Positions 1-7,265 of a stretch of DNA of 18,805 bases are shown one piece after another. A program made the translations under genes and the position numbers. The notes under the pieces are model-generated. The model was not told where the DNA came from. It worked only from the letters and a program-made list of their open reading frames with translations, and did no database searches. Position 1 is the first letter of the stretch. Each line of letters opens with the position of its first letter. The stretch covers positions 1 to 18,805 of the forward strand of contig JAFZUB010000159.1 in assembly GCA_017618515.1 (NCBI GenBank). Reading direction: 5' to 3'. The stretch is from Bacteroidaceae bacterium. Lineage in GTDB: Bacteria > Bacteroidota > Bacteroidia > Bacteroidales > Bacteroidaceae.

Positions 1-280
1 ATATCGTTGTCTCTAGCCATTAAGTATCACCCACTACTCCACCTCTCTCAACGAGAGGCCTCTATATATAATACACGCGGATTAGCACTTTTTGGTCGTT
101 TAATTCCGTTAAAAAATCCTAAAACGGGCGAAAAGTAAGTAGAAACGGCAGCATATTTCTGACAATTGGGACAAAACGAGGAGTATTGGCGTGCTTTCAA
201 TATCTAACGCAGACCCTTTCAAAATTAAAGCTGACTTCGTTGCAAACTAACGCTGACGGCGCTCGGGCCTATCCCCACTC
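1..280. other. Left-edge intergenic region, possible leftward gene start
   Basis: No convincing complete gene lies here. On the minus strand an ATG at 18-20 opens a frame reading MARDND before the window ends, so it may be the start of a gene to the left; six codons cannot identify it. Two things would fit a leftward transcript: TAATTTTG on the minus strand at 220-227, matching the Bacteroidetes -7 consensus TAnnTTTG, and an AT-rich stretch around 63-73. A hairpin (CCTCTC, loop TCAAC, GAGAGG) at 42-58 would lie in that leader. No TTTG -33 box sits at the expected spacing. A plus-strand frame is also open from 1 to its TAA at 136-138, but its peptide is not recognised. Confidence 0.3.
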
Positions 281-322
281 TTATAAAAACTTAAGCCGCG
301 CTCATTTTCACGAGCACGGCTT
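281..322 (-). terminator. Rho-independent terminator of the esterase gene
   Basis: Just past the esterase stop codon, on the minus strand, an 11-bp stem (arms 312-322 and 293-303, one G-U wobble) encloses an 8-base loop. It is followed by GTTTTTAT at 283-290. Stem plus T-run in the direction of the gene is the classic intrinsic terminator layout. Confidence 0.75.
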
Positions 323-344
323 TAGTTTACACGAGAGCCGCTTT

Positions 345-3300
345 TTATTTCTTTATTGCGACTTTCTGGCCGTTGACGATATAAACGCCTTTTGGCAATT
401 GACCATTGAGCATTGAGGATTGAGAATTGACGCGGCGACCCTGCAAGTCGTACACTTGAGAGTTGTTCTCTGTTCTCAGTTCTCTATTCTCTATTCCCGT
501 GAGGTCATCCTCGAGGCCGAGGAGCCACTGGGTGAGGTCGGCGACCATGTCGCTGTGGTACTCCCAGTTGGAGGCGACGCCATAGCCGTAGCCGTGGCCG
601 CCAGAGGGATAGTTGCGGGTGCGGACTGCCACTCCGGCATCGGTGAGCGCCGCAGCATAGTTGATGCTGTTGGCGGGCGGCACAGTGCCGTCGTTGTCTG
701 CCCAGCAGATATAGGCGGGCGGAGTGGAGGAGGTGACCTGCTTCTCATTGCTGTAGAGGTCGATGAGCTCAAGGGCGGGGTTCTCGCCTATGAGGTTCTG
801 GCGCGAGCCGCTGTGGGTGTAGCTGGCCTCCATGGTGATGACGGGATAGAAGAGTATCTGGAAGGCGGGTGCCTCGCCACCGCTGGTGTGGGTGGCTATG
901 GTGGAGGCGAGATGGCCGCCGGCGCTGAAGCCTATCACTCCGATGATGCCGGTGCCCACATTGTACTCCTCGCTATGGCTGCGCAGGTAGGACATGGCTG
1001 CGCGTGCCTGGCTGAGCGGCTGGTCGGGCGATGATGGGGGCACGGTGTAGTTGAGCACGCCCACGGTGTAGCCGAGCTCGTTGAACATGGGCGCCCAGTC
1101 GCTGCCCTCGTTGGGGCCTGCGATGAAGCCGTAGCCTCCGCCCGGCAGCACGAGGATGGCGCGGCCGTTGGCCTTGTCGTCGTCTGACTTGAATATCTTG
1201 ACGGCGCCGCCGGTGGGCAGCTTGATATTGTTGACGGTGGGCTGTCCCACTTCGCACACGGTGAAGATGCTGCCCACGTCGTCGATGCCGTTCCAGAATC
1301 CGAGGTAGCCGCCCTCGCCGCCATACTCATTTATGTAGGGGTAGGTCTTGTCGTCGGTGGCGAGCAGGAAACCCTTGGGGCTCTCTATTATCTCCCATTT
1401 GAACTCGCCTGCACGCAGGTAGGCCTTGTTGCCCACGCGGGTGAGCGACATGGTGGGGTTGACGCGGCAGAAGACGACGATGCCGTTGTAGGGGTCGCCC
1501 TGGAACGCCCACTGGTAAGCGGTGCTCTCGAGATCGTCGATGGTGGCGCTGGGGTTGCACTTGTAGGCATTCTTGGTGGTGACATAGTCGCAGCCCTCAC
1601 GCAGCGCGAGGTTGTACCAATGGGCGTTGTCTCTGTCGGGCGACAGCTCGAAGGGCAGCTCCCATGTGGCTACGATGGTGACCACGTTGTCGCCCTCCTT
1701 CTGCAGGGTGACGGGCTCAGGGATGGTGTAGGTGGTGTAGGCCTTGGGGTTGAGAGTAGGCGGCAGGTCGGTGACCTCGTCGCCTGCCACTCCGCCGAAG
1801 GTGAGTGAGTCGAGGGGATTGCCCTCGGAGTCAACGACACGGTAGAGCACCTCCACCTGATTGCCGAAATAGTTCTCGAGCACTGCCAGTGCCTCGGTGG
1901 GGTCGAAGTCGCCTGACTCGACGATGGCTGTGCTGTTGCCATCATCGCCGGTGGCGTAGGTGTTGAGGCATACGCCGGTCTGGGTGATGTTGGCGGTGTT
2001 GGCGATGTACTCACCGCTGGTGAGGCAGTAGGGATAGGAGGCGTTGATGCCGGTGTAGTTGACCTTGATGGGCTCTATCACCTTGTTGGAGAGGATGATG
2101 TTGCTCCAGTCCTCCTGATAGGACAGCGGGTCGCGGAACATGAAGGACTTGTCGGCTACGCTGTAGGGATAGATGAGTCCGTTGTAGGTGATGAAGGCGA
2201 ACTCGCCCTCGGTGGCACCGATGCTGGTGAGGACGGTGTTGGTGACCTTGCCATCCTTGGTGCCGTACTTACCACGCGGGGTGGACACCTTGTACTTCTT
2301 GTCGTTGGAGGGGGTGAACACGGGCCAGGCGGGCAGCGGATTCTTTATCTCCACGCCGTCGGCCTCGATGAGGTCGAGGAGTGTCCTAGCCCATATCTCT
2401 GCCAGGCGCTTGGCGCCGTTGACATTGGGATGGAGGTAGAACTTGCCGTCGTTGCCGTTCTCGGTGGTGAAGAGCACGCGGTTGTCCTCGAAGTACTCCC
2501 ACACGCCACGCTCGCCGGCATACACCTGGTCGTAGTCGTCGATGATGGCGTCGATGATGGGATAGTAGCTGTGGAGACGGTCGAGACCTTCCTGCTGGTA
2601 GCGGGCGCCGTTGTAGGTGCTGGGGCTATACCAGATGGGATAGTTGAGGACTATCTTGCAGGTGGGGACGGCCTCGATGAGGGCGTCGATTATCTTGCGC
2701 AGGTTGGCGCCGTAGGTGTCGGCGGAGACGGGGGCTCCCTCGGTGCCGCTGCACGCGCTGTCGTTGGTGCCGAGCATGATGGAGAAATAGGTGAGGCCGC
2801 CGTTTTGCTTGAAGAATGTCCTGGCGCTGTTGGCCACCATGGTGAAGTCGCTGCGTCCGGGCAGGAAGCCGAAGGTGGTGATGCCGGAGTGGCCTCCGTT
2901 ATATACATTGGTGTTGACGCCAGTGGCCTCGGCTACCAGCGAGCGGCACACGATGGGAGGTGCCTGGGCTGCCGGGGAGGGCGTGGTGGCGCCGTAGGTG
3001 ATACTGTTGCCGATGAAGAGGAGGTTGATGTTCTTCTTCGGGTCGATGGGCTCGTCGCCTGTCAAAACGGCTTTATACACCTGGAAGCGGCCGAGCGACA
3101 CGTAGTAGTTGCCGTTGGCGTCCTTGCGGCTGGCTATGCCGTAGTTCATCGTCTTCTTGACCACGAAGCGCACATAGCTGTACTCGGCGCCGAGGTCGAT
3201 ATGGGGCGACTCGTAGCGGTCGGGCGAGAAGCCGGTGAAGGACGACGACATCTCCTCGAGATGGGTTATCTCGGTCCACTCGCCATTGGGCTCGTTGCTG

Positions 3301-4205
3301 GCCTGGACGATGACCTCGGTGGGGGTGTCGCAGGTACCAGCCCACATGGAGCCTATCATGGTGAAGATGATGTGCTGCTGGGGCTCGGTGAAGCTAACCT
3401 GCAGATAGGCGTCGGTGCCTGCGGGCGGTATGGTGGGGTTGCCCCACGAGGTGTGCCAGATTACCTCGCCGGTGCCGTAGCCCTCGCTCTCGGGGCGAAG
3501 GAGGTTGCTGGGCGGGAAGCCGTCCTGCGAGTTGTTGGAAGTTATCTGCGCACCATCGGTAAGCAGGACTTCGTCTTTCTTCCATGTAGGAACTACGGGG
3601 TCCTCATCGGCCAGATAGGCCTCGTAAACCTGGAAGCGGCCGAGCGACACGTAGTAGTTGCCGTTGCCGTCCTGACGGTAGGTCTCACCGTAGTTCATGG
3701 TCTTCTTGACCACGAAGCGCACGCAGGTGTACTCGGCGCCGAGGTCGATGTGGGGCGACGTGTATTTGTCGGGACGGAAGGAGGTGTAGTCGTTCTCCAT
3801 GTTCTGGAGGCGGGTCACCTCAGTCCACTCGCCTGCGGGGGAGTTGGCGGCAAGGACAATGACGTCGGTGGGGGTGTCGTAGGTCTGCTGCCACATGGAG
3901 CCAATCATGGTGAAGATGATGTGCTGCACGGGCTTGCCAAAGGTTACCTGCAACCAGGTGTCGGTGCCTGCCGGCGCTGCCGGAGTCCACGCGGTGTGCC
4001 AGATGATCTGGTTGGTGCCATAGCCCTCGCTCTCGGGGCGCAACAGATTGCTGGGCGGGAAGCCATCTTGCGAGTTGTTGGACGCAATCTGCGTGCCTTC
4101 AGTCAGCAGGGCATCGCCCATTTTCCACACTTGCTCTGCCTGTGCCTGCATCGACAGGAACAGCACGGTGAGCAGGGAATAGAGGAATGGAAGAAAACGT
4201 TTCAT
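345..4205 (-). CDS. Secreted two-esterase protein with duplicated binding domains
   Basis: Residues 1-23 are a Sec signal peptide (cleavage after AQA). Two repeats follow (about 27-207 and 208-388), resembling discoidin/F5-8C carbohydrate-binding modules. An SGNH/GDSL hydrolase domain (about 392-615) has GNSITYG with Ser401, GTND at 479-482 and His592 in LHPN. An unassigned region runs to about 985. An alpha/beta-hydrolase domain of the acetyl/feruloyl esterase type (about 990-1232) has PGGGY at 1021-1025, nucleophile Ser1094 in GFSAGG, Asp1172 and His1204. The last 37 residues (VYDLQGRRV...LPKGVYIVNGQKV) look like a type IX secretion sorting tail, so the protein is probably surface-bound or released. 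I infer removal of acetyl or hydroxycinnamoyl esters from a polysaccharide such as xylan or pectin; substrate is not shown. The start at 4205 is fixed by the signal peptide. Heptamer arrays encode the residues on both sides of the tail motif. Confidence 0.88.
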   Translation of the reverse strand: MKRFLPFLYSLLTVLFLSMQAQAEQVWKMGDALLTEGTQIASNNSQDGFPPSNLLRPESEGYGTNQIIWHTAWTPAAPAGTDTWLQVTFGKPVQHIIFTMIGSMWQQTYDTPTDVIVLAANSPAGEWTEVTRLQNMENDYTSFRPDKYTSPHIDLGAEYTCVRFVVKKTMNYGETYRQDGNGNYYVSLGRFQVYEAYLADEDPVVPTWKKDEVLLTDGAQITSNNSQDGFPPSNLLRPESEGYGTGEVIWHTSWGNPTIPPAGTDAYLQVSFTEPQQHIIFTMIGSMWAGTCDTPTEVIVQASNEPNGEWTEITHLEEMSSSFTGFSPDRYESPHIDLGAEYSYVRFVVKKTMNYGIASRKDANGNYYVSLGRFQVYKAVLTGDEPIDPKKNINLLFIGNSITYGATTPSPAAQAPPIVCRSLVAEATGVNTNVYNGGHSGITTFGFLPGRSDFTMVANSARTFFKQNGGLTYFSIMLGTNDSACSGTEGAPVSADTYGANLRKIIDALIEAVPTCKIVLNYPIWYSPSTYNGARYQQEGLDRLHSYYPIIDAIIDDYDQVYAGERGVWEYFEDNRVLFTTENGNDGKFYLHPNVNGAKRLAEIWARTLLDLIEADGVEIKNPLPAWPVFTPSNDKKYKVSTPRGKYGTKDGKVTNTVLTSIGATEGEFAFITYNGLIYPYSVADKSFMFRDPLSYQEDWSNIILSNKVIEPIKVNYTGINASYPYCLTSGEYIANTANITQTGVCLNTYATGDDGNSTAIVESGDFDPTEALAVLENYFGNQVEVLYRVVDSEGNPLDSLTFGGVAGDEVTDLPPTLNPKAYTTYTIPEPVTLQKEGDNVVTIVATWELPFELSPDRDNAHWYNLALREGCDYVTTKNAYKCNPSATIDDLESTAYQWAFQGDPYNGIVVFCRVNPTMSLTRVGNKAYLRAGEFKWEIIESPKGFLLATDDKTYPYINEYGGEGGYLGFWNGIDDVGSIFTVCEVGQPTVNNIKLPTGGAVKIFKSDDDKANGRAILVLPGGGYGFIAGPNEGSDWAPMFNELGYTVGVLNYTVPPSSPDQPLSQARAAMSYLRSHSEEYNVGTGIIGVIGFSAGGHLASTIATHTSGGEAPAFQILFYPVITMEASYTHSGSRQNLIGENPALELIDLYSNEKQVTSSTPPAYICWADNDGTVPPANSINYAAALTDAGVAVRTRNYPSGGHGYGYGVASNWEYHSDMVADLTQWLLGLEDDLTGIENRELRTENNSQVYDLQGRRVNSQSSMLNGQLPKGVYIVNGQKVAIKK
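396..430. repeat. Heptamer array, five units NNATTGA, inside coding sequence
   Basis: Five consecutive 7-bp units in perfect register: CAATTGA, CCATTGA, GCATTGA, GGATTGA, GAATTGA. Only the first two bases vary. On the minus strand the array encodes residues 1260-1270 (NSQSSMLNGQL) of the esterase, between the YDLQGRRV motif and the final PKGVYIVNGQ segment. Confidence 0.85.
464..498. repeat. Heptamer array, five units NNTTCTC, inside coding sequence
   Basis: Units are TGTTCTC, TGTTCTC, AGTTCTC, TATTCTC and TATTCCC; the last departs at one base. On the minus strand the array encodes about residues 1237-1248 (GIENRELRTENN) of the esterase, immediately before the tail motif. Only 33 bp separate it from the NNATTGA array. 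Confidence 0.83.
3042..4127 (-). repeat. Tandem duplication of a binding-domain module (period about 543 bp)
   Basis: Copy 1 (about 3588-4127) and copy 2 (about 3042-3584) each encode about 180 residues. They share SNNSQDGFPPSNLLRPESEG, an IWHT.W motif, IIFTMIGSMW, SPHIDLGAEY, VRFVVKKTMNYG and GNYYVSLGRFQVY. Identity persists at DNA level, for example a 38-base run starting near 3081 and recurring near 3631, which points to recent duplication or gene conversion. Confidence 0.85.
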
Positions 4206-4228
4206 CTTATTTGAAATTTAAAATTTGT

Positions 4229-4349
4229 TTTTTAGGAGTTATCGCTTCGCTCAGAAGTTACCGCGCTTCACGCTCAGAAGTTACCGGAGCCTGCGGCTCC
4301 TCCGAAGTTATCGCGCAAGACCCTCTCAACTCTCCCTATAGGGCGAGTT
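4229..4349. repeat. Composite intergenic repeat of degenerate hairpin units
   Basis: The 208-bp gap 4206-4413 is mostly repeat. Four phrases of the form GAAGTTAyCG (the first is GGAGTTATCG) start near 4235, 4255, 4277 and 4304; each is followed by a short self-complementary segment, the clearest being GGAGCC-TGC-GGCTCC at 4286-4300. The block ends in a 22-bp near-palindrome centred on CCCTATAGGG (4328-4349). The first 26 bp (4229-4254) recur exactly, inverted, at 7225-7250. A further 15 bp at 4395-4409 (GTCTTTAACTTCTTT) recur inverted at 7211-7225. No T-run makes this an obvious terminator. Confidence 0.75.
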
Positions 4350-4413
4350 ACAAGGAAAATGCATTATATTCGCTCGACATTAGTCATAGGTATTGTCTTT
4401 AACTTCTTTAATT

Positions 4414-4833
4414 TTACTCTTTCTCCTCGGTGGGCTCGGGGTCCACGAAGTCGGTGAGTTTGTTGCTAACCAGGATGTTGTACCACGAGATGAGCTTGCG
4501 CATATCGTTGGGATAGACGCGGTCGCGGTCGAAGTTGGGCAGCACCTGGGCCACATAGTCGGCGAGCTGCTCCTTGGTGGCGTTCTTGACATCCAGGGCC
4601 ACTGGCTTGCCGCCCTCGTGGGCCTTCATCGACTCGAAGACCTGCATGAGCTTCACGTCCTCGTCGTCGGTGTAGATGGACACGTCGTTGAGGGATGTGA
4701 TGCGGTCGCGTGCGCTGACATTGAATCGACGCTTCTGGTCGTCGAGGGTTTCTACGATAAGGGTGCTGGTGCCACGGGCTATCATGAGGTAGAGGCCTGG
4801 CTTGCCACTGATGGCGAGTATGTTCTGTTTCAT
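4414..4833 (-). CDS. DUF5606 family protein
   Basis: This 139-residue soluble protein has no signal peptide or membrane segment. It opens MKQNILAISGKPGLYLMIAR, then STLIVETLDDQKRR and DVSIYTDDEDVKLMQVFESM, the pattern I know from DUF5606 proteins found widely in Bacteroidetes. The second half (about 80-130: TKEQLADYVAQVLPNFDRDRVYPNDMRKLISWYNIL) looks like a small helical unit. The tail PEPTEEKE is acidic. The function of the family is not established to my knowledge. The gene is divergent from the antiporter gene, with a 101-bp shared upstream region. It lies 208 bp upstream of the esterase on the same strand, so readthrough across the repeat block is possible. Confidence 0.85.
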   Translation of the reverse strand: MKQNILAISGKPGLYLMIARGTSTLIVETLDDQKRRFNVSARDRITSLNDVSIYTDDEDVKLMQVFESMKAHEGGKPVALDVKNATKEQLADYVAQVLPNFDRDRVYPNDMRKLISWYNILVSNKLTDFVDPEPTEEKE

Positions 4834-4866
4834 TGTTTTAATGTTTGTGTTTATGGTTTATCGCTG

Positions 4867-4874
4867 CGAAGTTA
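4867..4874 (-). promoter_or_regulatory. Candidate -7 box for the DUF5606 gene
   Basis: On the minus strand TAACTTCG matches the Bacteroidetes -7 consensus TAnnTTTG at all fixed positions but one. A start of transcription a few bases on would give a leader of about 30 nt before the ATG at 4833. No TTTG is found at the usual -33 spacing. Confidence 0.4.
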
Positions 4875-4885
4875 GTAAAAAGTTT

Positions 4886-4912
4886 GGAGTTAGGAGTTAG
4901 GAGTTAGGAGTT
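4886..4912. repeat. Heptamer array GGAGTTA, 3.9 exact copies
   Basis: Three exact GGAGTTA units plus GGAGTT sit between the two divergent candidate promoter boxes. Unlike the arrays in the esterase gene the copies are identical, so slipped-strand length change is plausible and would alter promoter spacing on the antiporter side. Confidence 0.85.
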
Positions 4913-4918
4913 TTTTAG

Positions 4919-4926
4919 TAATTTTG
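4919..4926 (+). promoter_or_regulatory. Promoter -7 box for the antiporter-led gene run
   Basis: TAATTTTG matches the Bacteroidetes TAnnTTTG -7 consensus exactly. The predicted transcript start would fall around 4930-4934 and the antiporter ATG is at 4935, so the leader would be a few bases long or absent. The expected -33 position falls inside the heptamer array and holds no TTTG. Confidence 0.5.
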
Positions 4927-4934
4927 CAGTCAAG

Positions 4935-7247
4935 ATGAATGAACTCCCAATAATTATTAAGGATTTGGCGCTGATACTGGTGATAGCCGGTGTGGCGACG
5001 CTGCTGATGAAGCGGCTGCGCCAGCCTTTGATATTGGGTTATATAGTGGCGGGCTTTCTCTGCAGTCCGCACTTCGACTTTGTGCCCTCGGTGGCCGACG
5101 TGGACAGTGTGAGCGTCTGGGCCGACATCGGCGTGATATTCCTGATGTTCACGCTGGGACTGGAGTTCAGCTTCCGCAAACTGGTGAGGATGGGGCCGTC
5201 GCCCGTGGTGGCGGCATGCACCATCATCTTCTGCATGATAGGCCTCGGCTCCGTGGCGGGCCACTGCTTCGGGTGGAGCAAGATGAACAGCCTCTTCCTG
5301 GGCGGTATGCTGGCCATGTCGTCAACCACCGTCATCTTCAAGGCCCTCGACGATATGGGGCTGCGCCAGCAGAAGTTCGCCTCGGCAGTGCTGGGCGCTC
5401 TGGTGGTGGAAGACATACTGGGCATATTGCTGATGGTGATACTCTCCACCATGGCGGTAAGCAACCGCCTGGAGGGCACGGAGCTGGTGCACAGCCTGCT
5501 GCGGCTGGCTCTGGTGCTGGTGGTGTGGTTTATAGTGGGCATCTTCCTCATACCCACCCTGCTGAGAAAAGCGCGTAGGCTGATGAGCCGCGAGACACTG
5601 CTGATAGTGGCAGTGGGCCTATGCTTCCTGATGGTGGTGCTGGCTGTGATGAACGGCTACAGCGCTGCGTTTGGCGCCTTTATGATGGGCAGCATACTGG
5701 CTGAGACGATAGAGGCTGACAAGATAAACGAGGTGGTGGGGCCGGTGAAAGACCTGTTTGGCGCCATCTTCTTCGTGTCGGTGGGCATGCTGGTCAACCC
5801 CGCGGTGATAGCGGAGTACTGGCTGCCGATAGCGGTGCTGGTGCTGGTGATTATAGTGGGGCAGACGGTGTTCGGCTCCTTAGGCTTCCTGCTCAGCGGA
5901 CAGCCGCTGAGGGTGGCGATGCAGTGCGGATTTTCGATGACGCAGATTGGCGAGTTTGCCTTTATCATCGCCTCGCTGGGAGTGAGCCTGGGAGTGACGG
6001 AGGGATTTCTGTATCCTGTGGTGGTGGCGGTGAGCGTTATCACCACGTTTATCACTCCTTATATGATTAGGCTGGCGCCGCGTGCCTACGCCCGCGTGGA
6101 GAAACATCTGCCCACACGGCTTCAGCAGGCCATGGATAACACCCACGACATCACCTCCGCCAGCAGCGAGAGCACCTGGCGCCGACTGATAGGGGCGCTG
6201 CTGAAGCAGACGCTGGCCTACGGGGTGCTGTGCGTGGCGATACTGACGGTGTGCCTGTCGTCGCTGCTGCCGGTGATGCGAGGACTGCTCGGCCACTGGT
6301 GGGGCAACGCCGTGACGGGAGTGATCACCCTGCTGGGCATGTCGCTGTTTCTGCGTGCCATAGTGATGCGCAAGAACCATAGCGACGACTTCCGCGCCCT
6401 GTGGGCTGAGAATTTCTACAACCGCTTCCCGCTGCTGTTCACGGTGCTGGTGCGCTATGTGATAGCCAGTGCGCTGGTGTTTTACCTCATCCACTACCTG
6501 TCGGGACTGCCTGTGCTGGCAGAGTGGGCGCTGGCCTTTGTGCTGGTGGGACTAATGATGTCATCGCGCAGCATAAAAGTGAGCAGCAAGGGACTGGAGG
6601 ACCTCTTCCTCAAAAACCTCAAGAGCCGCGAGCTGCACGCACAGCGGTCGGGTAAAGAGAAACCGATGTATGCACGCCAACTGCTGAGGCGCGATGTACA
6701 CCTCACCATAGTGCAGCTGCCCATGAACAGCAAACTGGCAGGGCACTCGCTGCTAGCCCTCGACCTCACCAACAAGGCGGGAGTGATGGTGGCATCAATA
6801 GTGAGAGGCGGACGGCGCATACACATACCGGGGCCACAGACACTGCTCTTCCCCGGCGACCGACTGCAGATAATAGGCGGCGACGAGGATATCAAGACTT
6901 TCTCTGAGCTGATACAGGCAGAGGTGTTTCCCGAAAAAGCCTACGTTGACGAGCACGACCTGGTGCTGCGCAGCATAGTGGTGAGCCCCGAGTCCTTCCT
7001 CTGCGGCAAGATGGTGCGCCACTGCCGACTGCGTGAGGACCACGACTGCATGCTGGTGGGCTTTGAGAATGACGACGGCCAGATAGGCCTGCCCGAGGCT
7101 GACCGCGTGATAGAGGAGGGCGACACGCTGTGGATAGTGGGCGAGAAGGTGGCGATAAAAGCTTTGAATATTGAGAGACCCCCTCTCATCCCCCTAGAGG
7201 GGGGAAGAAAAAAGAAGTTAAAGACTGAGCGAAGCGATAACTCCTAA
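4935..7247 (+). CDS. Kef/CPA2-type cation:proton antiporter with two RCK_C (TrkA-C) domains
   Basis: Inner-membrane monovalent cation:proton antiporter or K+ efflux protein of 770 residues. The first about 385 residues form the hydrophobic Na_H_exchanger core, with LGYIVAGFLCSPH near 34-46, FTLGLEFSF at 72-80 and an acidic VVED (157-160) in a membrane helix. A second membrane part (about 417-545) holds roughly three or four further segments. Two cytoplasmic RCK_C/TrkA-C regulatory domains follow (about 587-660 and 673-745), each ending in a GDxLxIxG/V motif (GDRLQIIG, GDTLWIVG). I see no complete Rossmann RCK_N domain. The natural protein seems to end near residue 745; the last about 22 residues (PPLIPLEGGRKKK...) are encoded by dispersed repeat DNA. 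The ion is unproven. The gene is first in a same-strand run, 18 bp from the next gene. Confidence 0.88.
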   Translation: MNELPIIIKDLALILVIAGVATLLMKRLRQPLILGYIVAGFLCSPHFDFVPSVADVDSVSVWADIGVIFLMFTLGLEFSFRKLVRMGPSPVVAACTIIFCMIGLGSVAGHCFGWSKMNSLFLGGMLAMSSTTVIFKALDDMGLRQQKFASAVLGALVVEDILGILLMVILSTMAVSNRLEGTELVHSLLRLALVLVVWFIVGIFLIPTLLRKARRLMSRETLLIVAVGLCFLMVVLAVMNGYSAAFGAFMMGSILAETIEADKINEVVGPVKDLFGAIFFVSVGMLVNPAVIAEYWLPIAVLVLVIIVGQTVFGSLGFLLSGQPLRVAMQCGFSMTQIGEFAFIIASLGVSLGVTEGFLYPVVVAVSVITTFITPYMIRLAPRAYARVEKHLPTRLQQAMDNTHDITSASSESTWRRLIGALLKQTLAYGVLCVAILTVCLSSLLPVMRGLLGHWWGNAVTGVITLLGMSLFLRAIVMRKNHSDDFRALWAENFYNRFPLLFTVLVRYVIASALVFYLIHYLSGLPVLAEWALAFVLVGLMMSSRSIKVSSKGLEDLFLKNLKSRELHAQRSGKEKPMYARQLLRRDVHLTIVQLPMNSKLAGHSLLALDLTNKAGVMVASIVRGGRRIHIPGPQTLLFPGDRLQIIGGDEDIKTFSELIQAEVFPEKAYVDEHDLVLRSIVVSPESFLCGKMVRHCRLREDHDCMLVGFENDDGQIGLPEADRVIEEGDTLWIVGEKVAIKALNIERPPLIPLEGGRKKKLKTERSDNS

Positions 7248-7250
7248 AAA
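7177..7250. repeat. Dispersed repeat forming the antiporter 3' end
   Basis: Bases 7177-7204 match the inverse of 10105-10132 at 24 of 28 positions (GACCCCCTCT then ATCCCCCT then a G-run). Bases 7211-7225 match the inverse of 4395-4409, and 7225-7250 match the inverse of 4229-4254 exactly. Together they supply the final residues and the TAA stop of the antiporter gene. Confidence 0.85.
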
Positions 7251-7265
7251 TGAAATAAATAATAT

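Noticed and set aside
186..416. Small plus-strand frame with TTG start at the left edge
   Set aside because: It runs through the terminator hairpin and into the esterase 3' end, with no ribosome site or recognisable sequence.
2430..4214. 594-residue open frame on the plus strand opposite the esterase gene
   Set aside because: It mirrors a GC-rich coding strand, is a Val/Gly/Ala-rich low-information peptide and has no domain motifs, while the opposite frame has signal peptide, repeats and two catalytic sites.
4286..4300. Intrinsic terminator for the DUF5606 gene
   Set aside because: The stem is only 6 bp and no T-run follows on the minus strand; it fits better as one unit of the repeat block.
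4229..4349. CRISPR array
   Set aside because: Phrases are short, degenerate and unevenly spaced, with palindromic fillers rather than unique spacers, and no cas gene is present.
4380..4592. 70-residue minus frame overlapping the DUF5606 3' end
   Set aside because: It is an alternative frame of DUF5606 extended into repeat DNA; DUF5606 itself fits its family in length and motifs.
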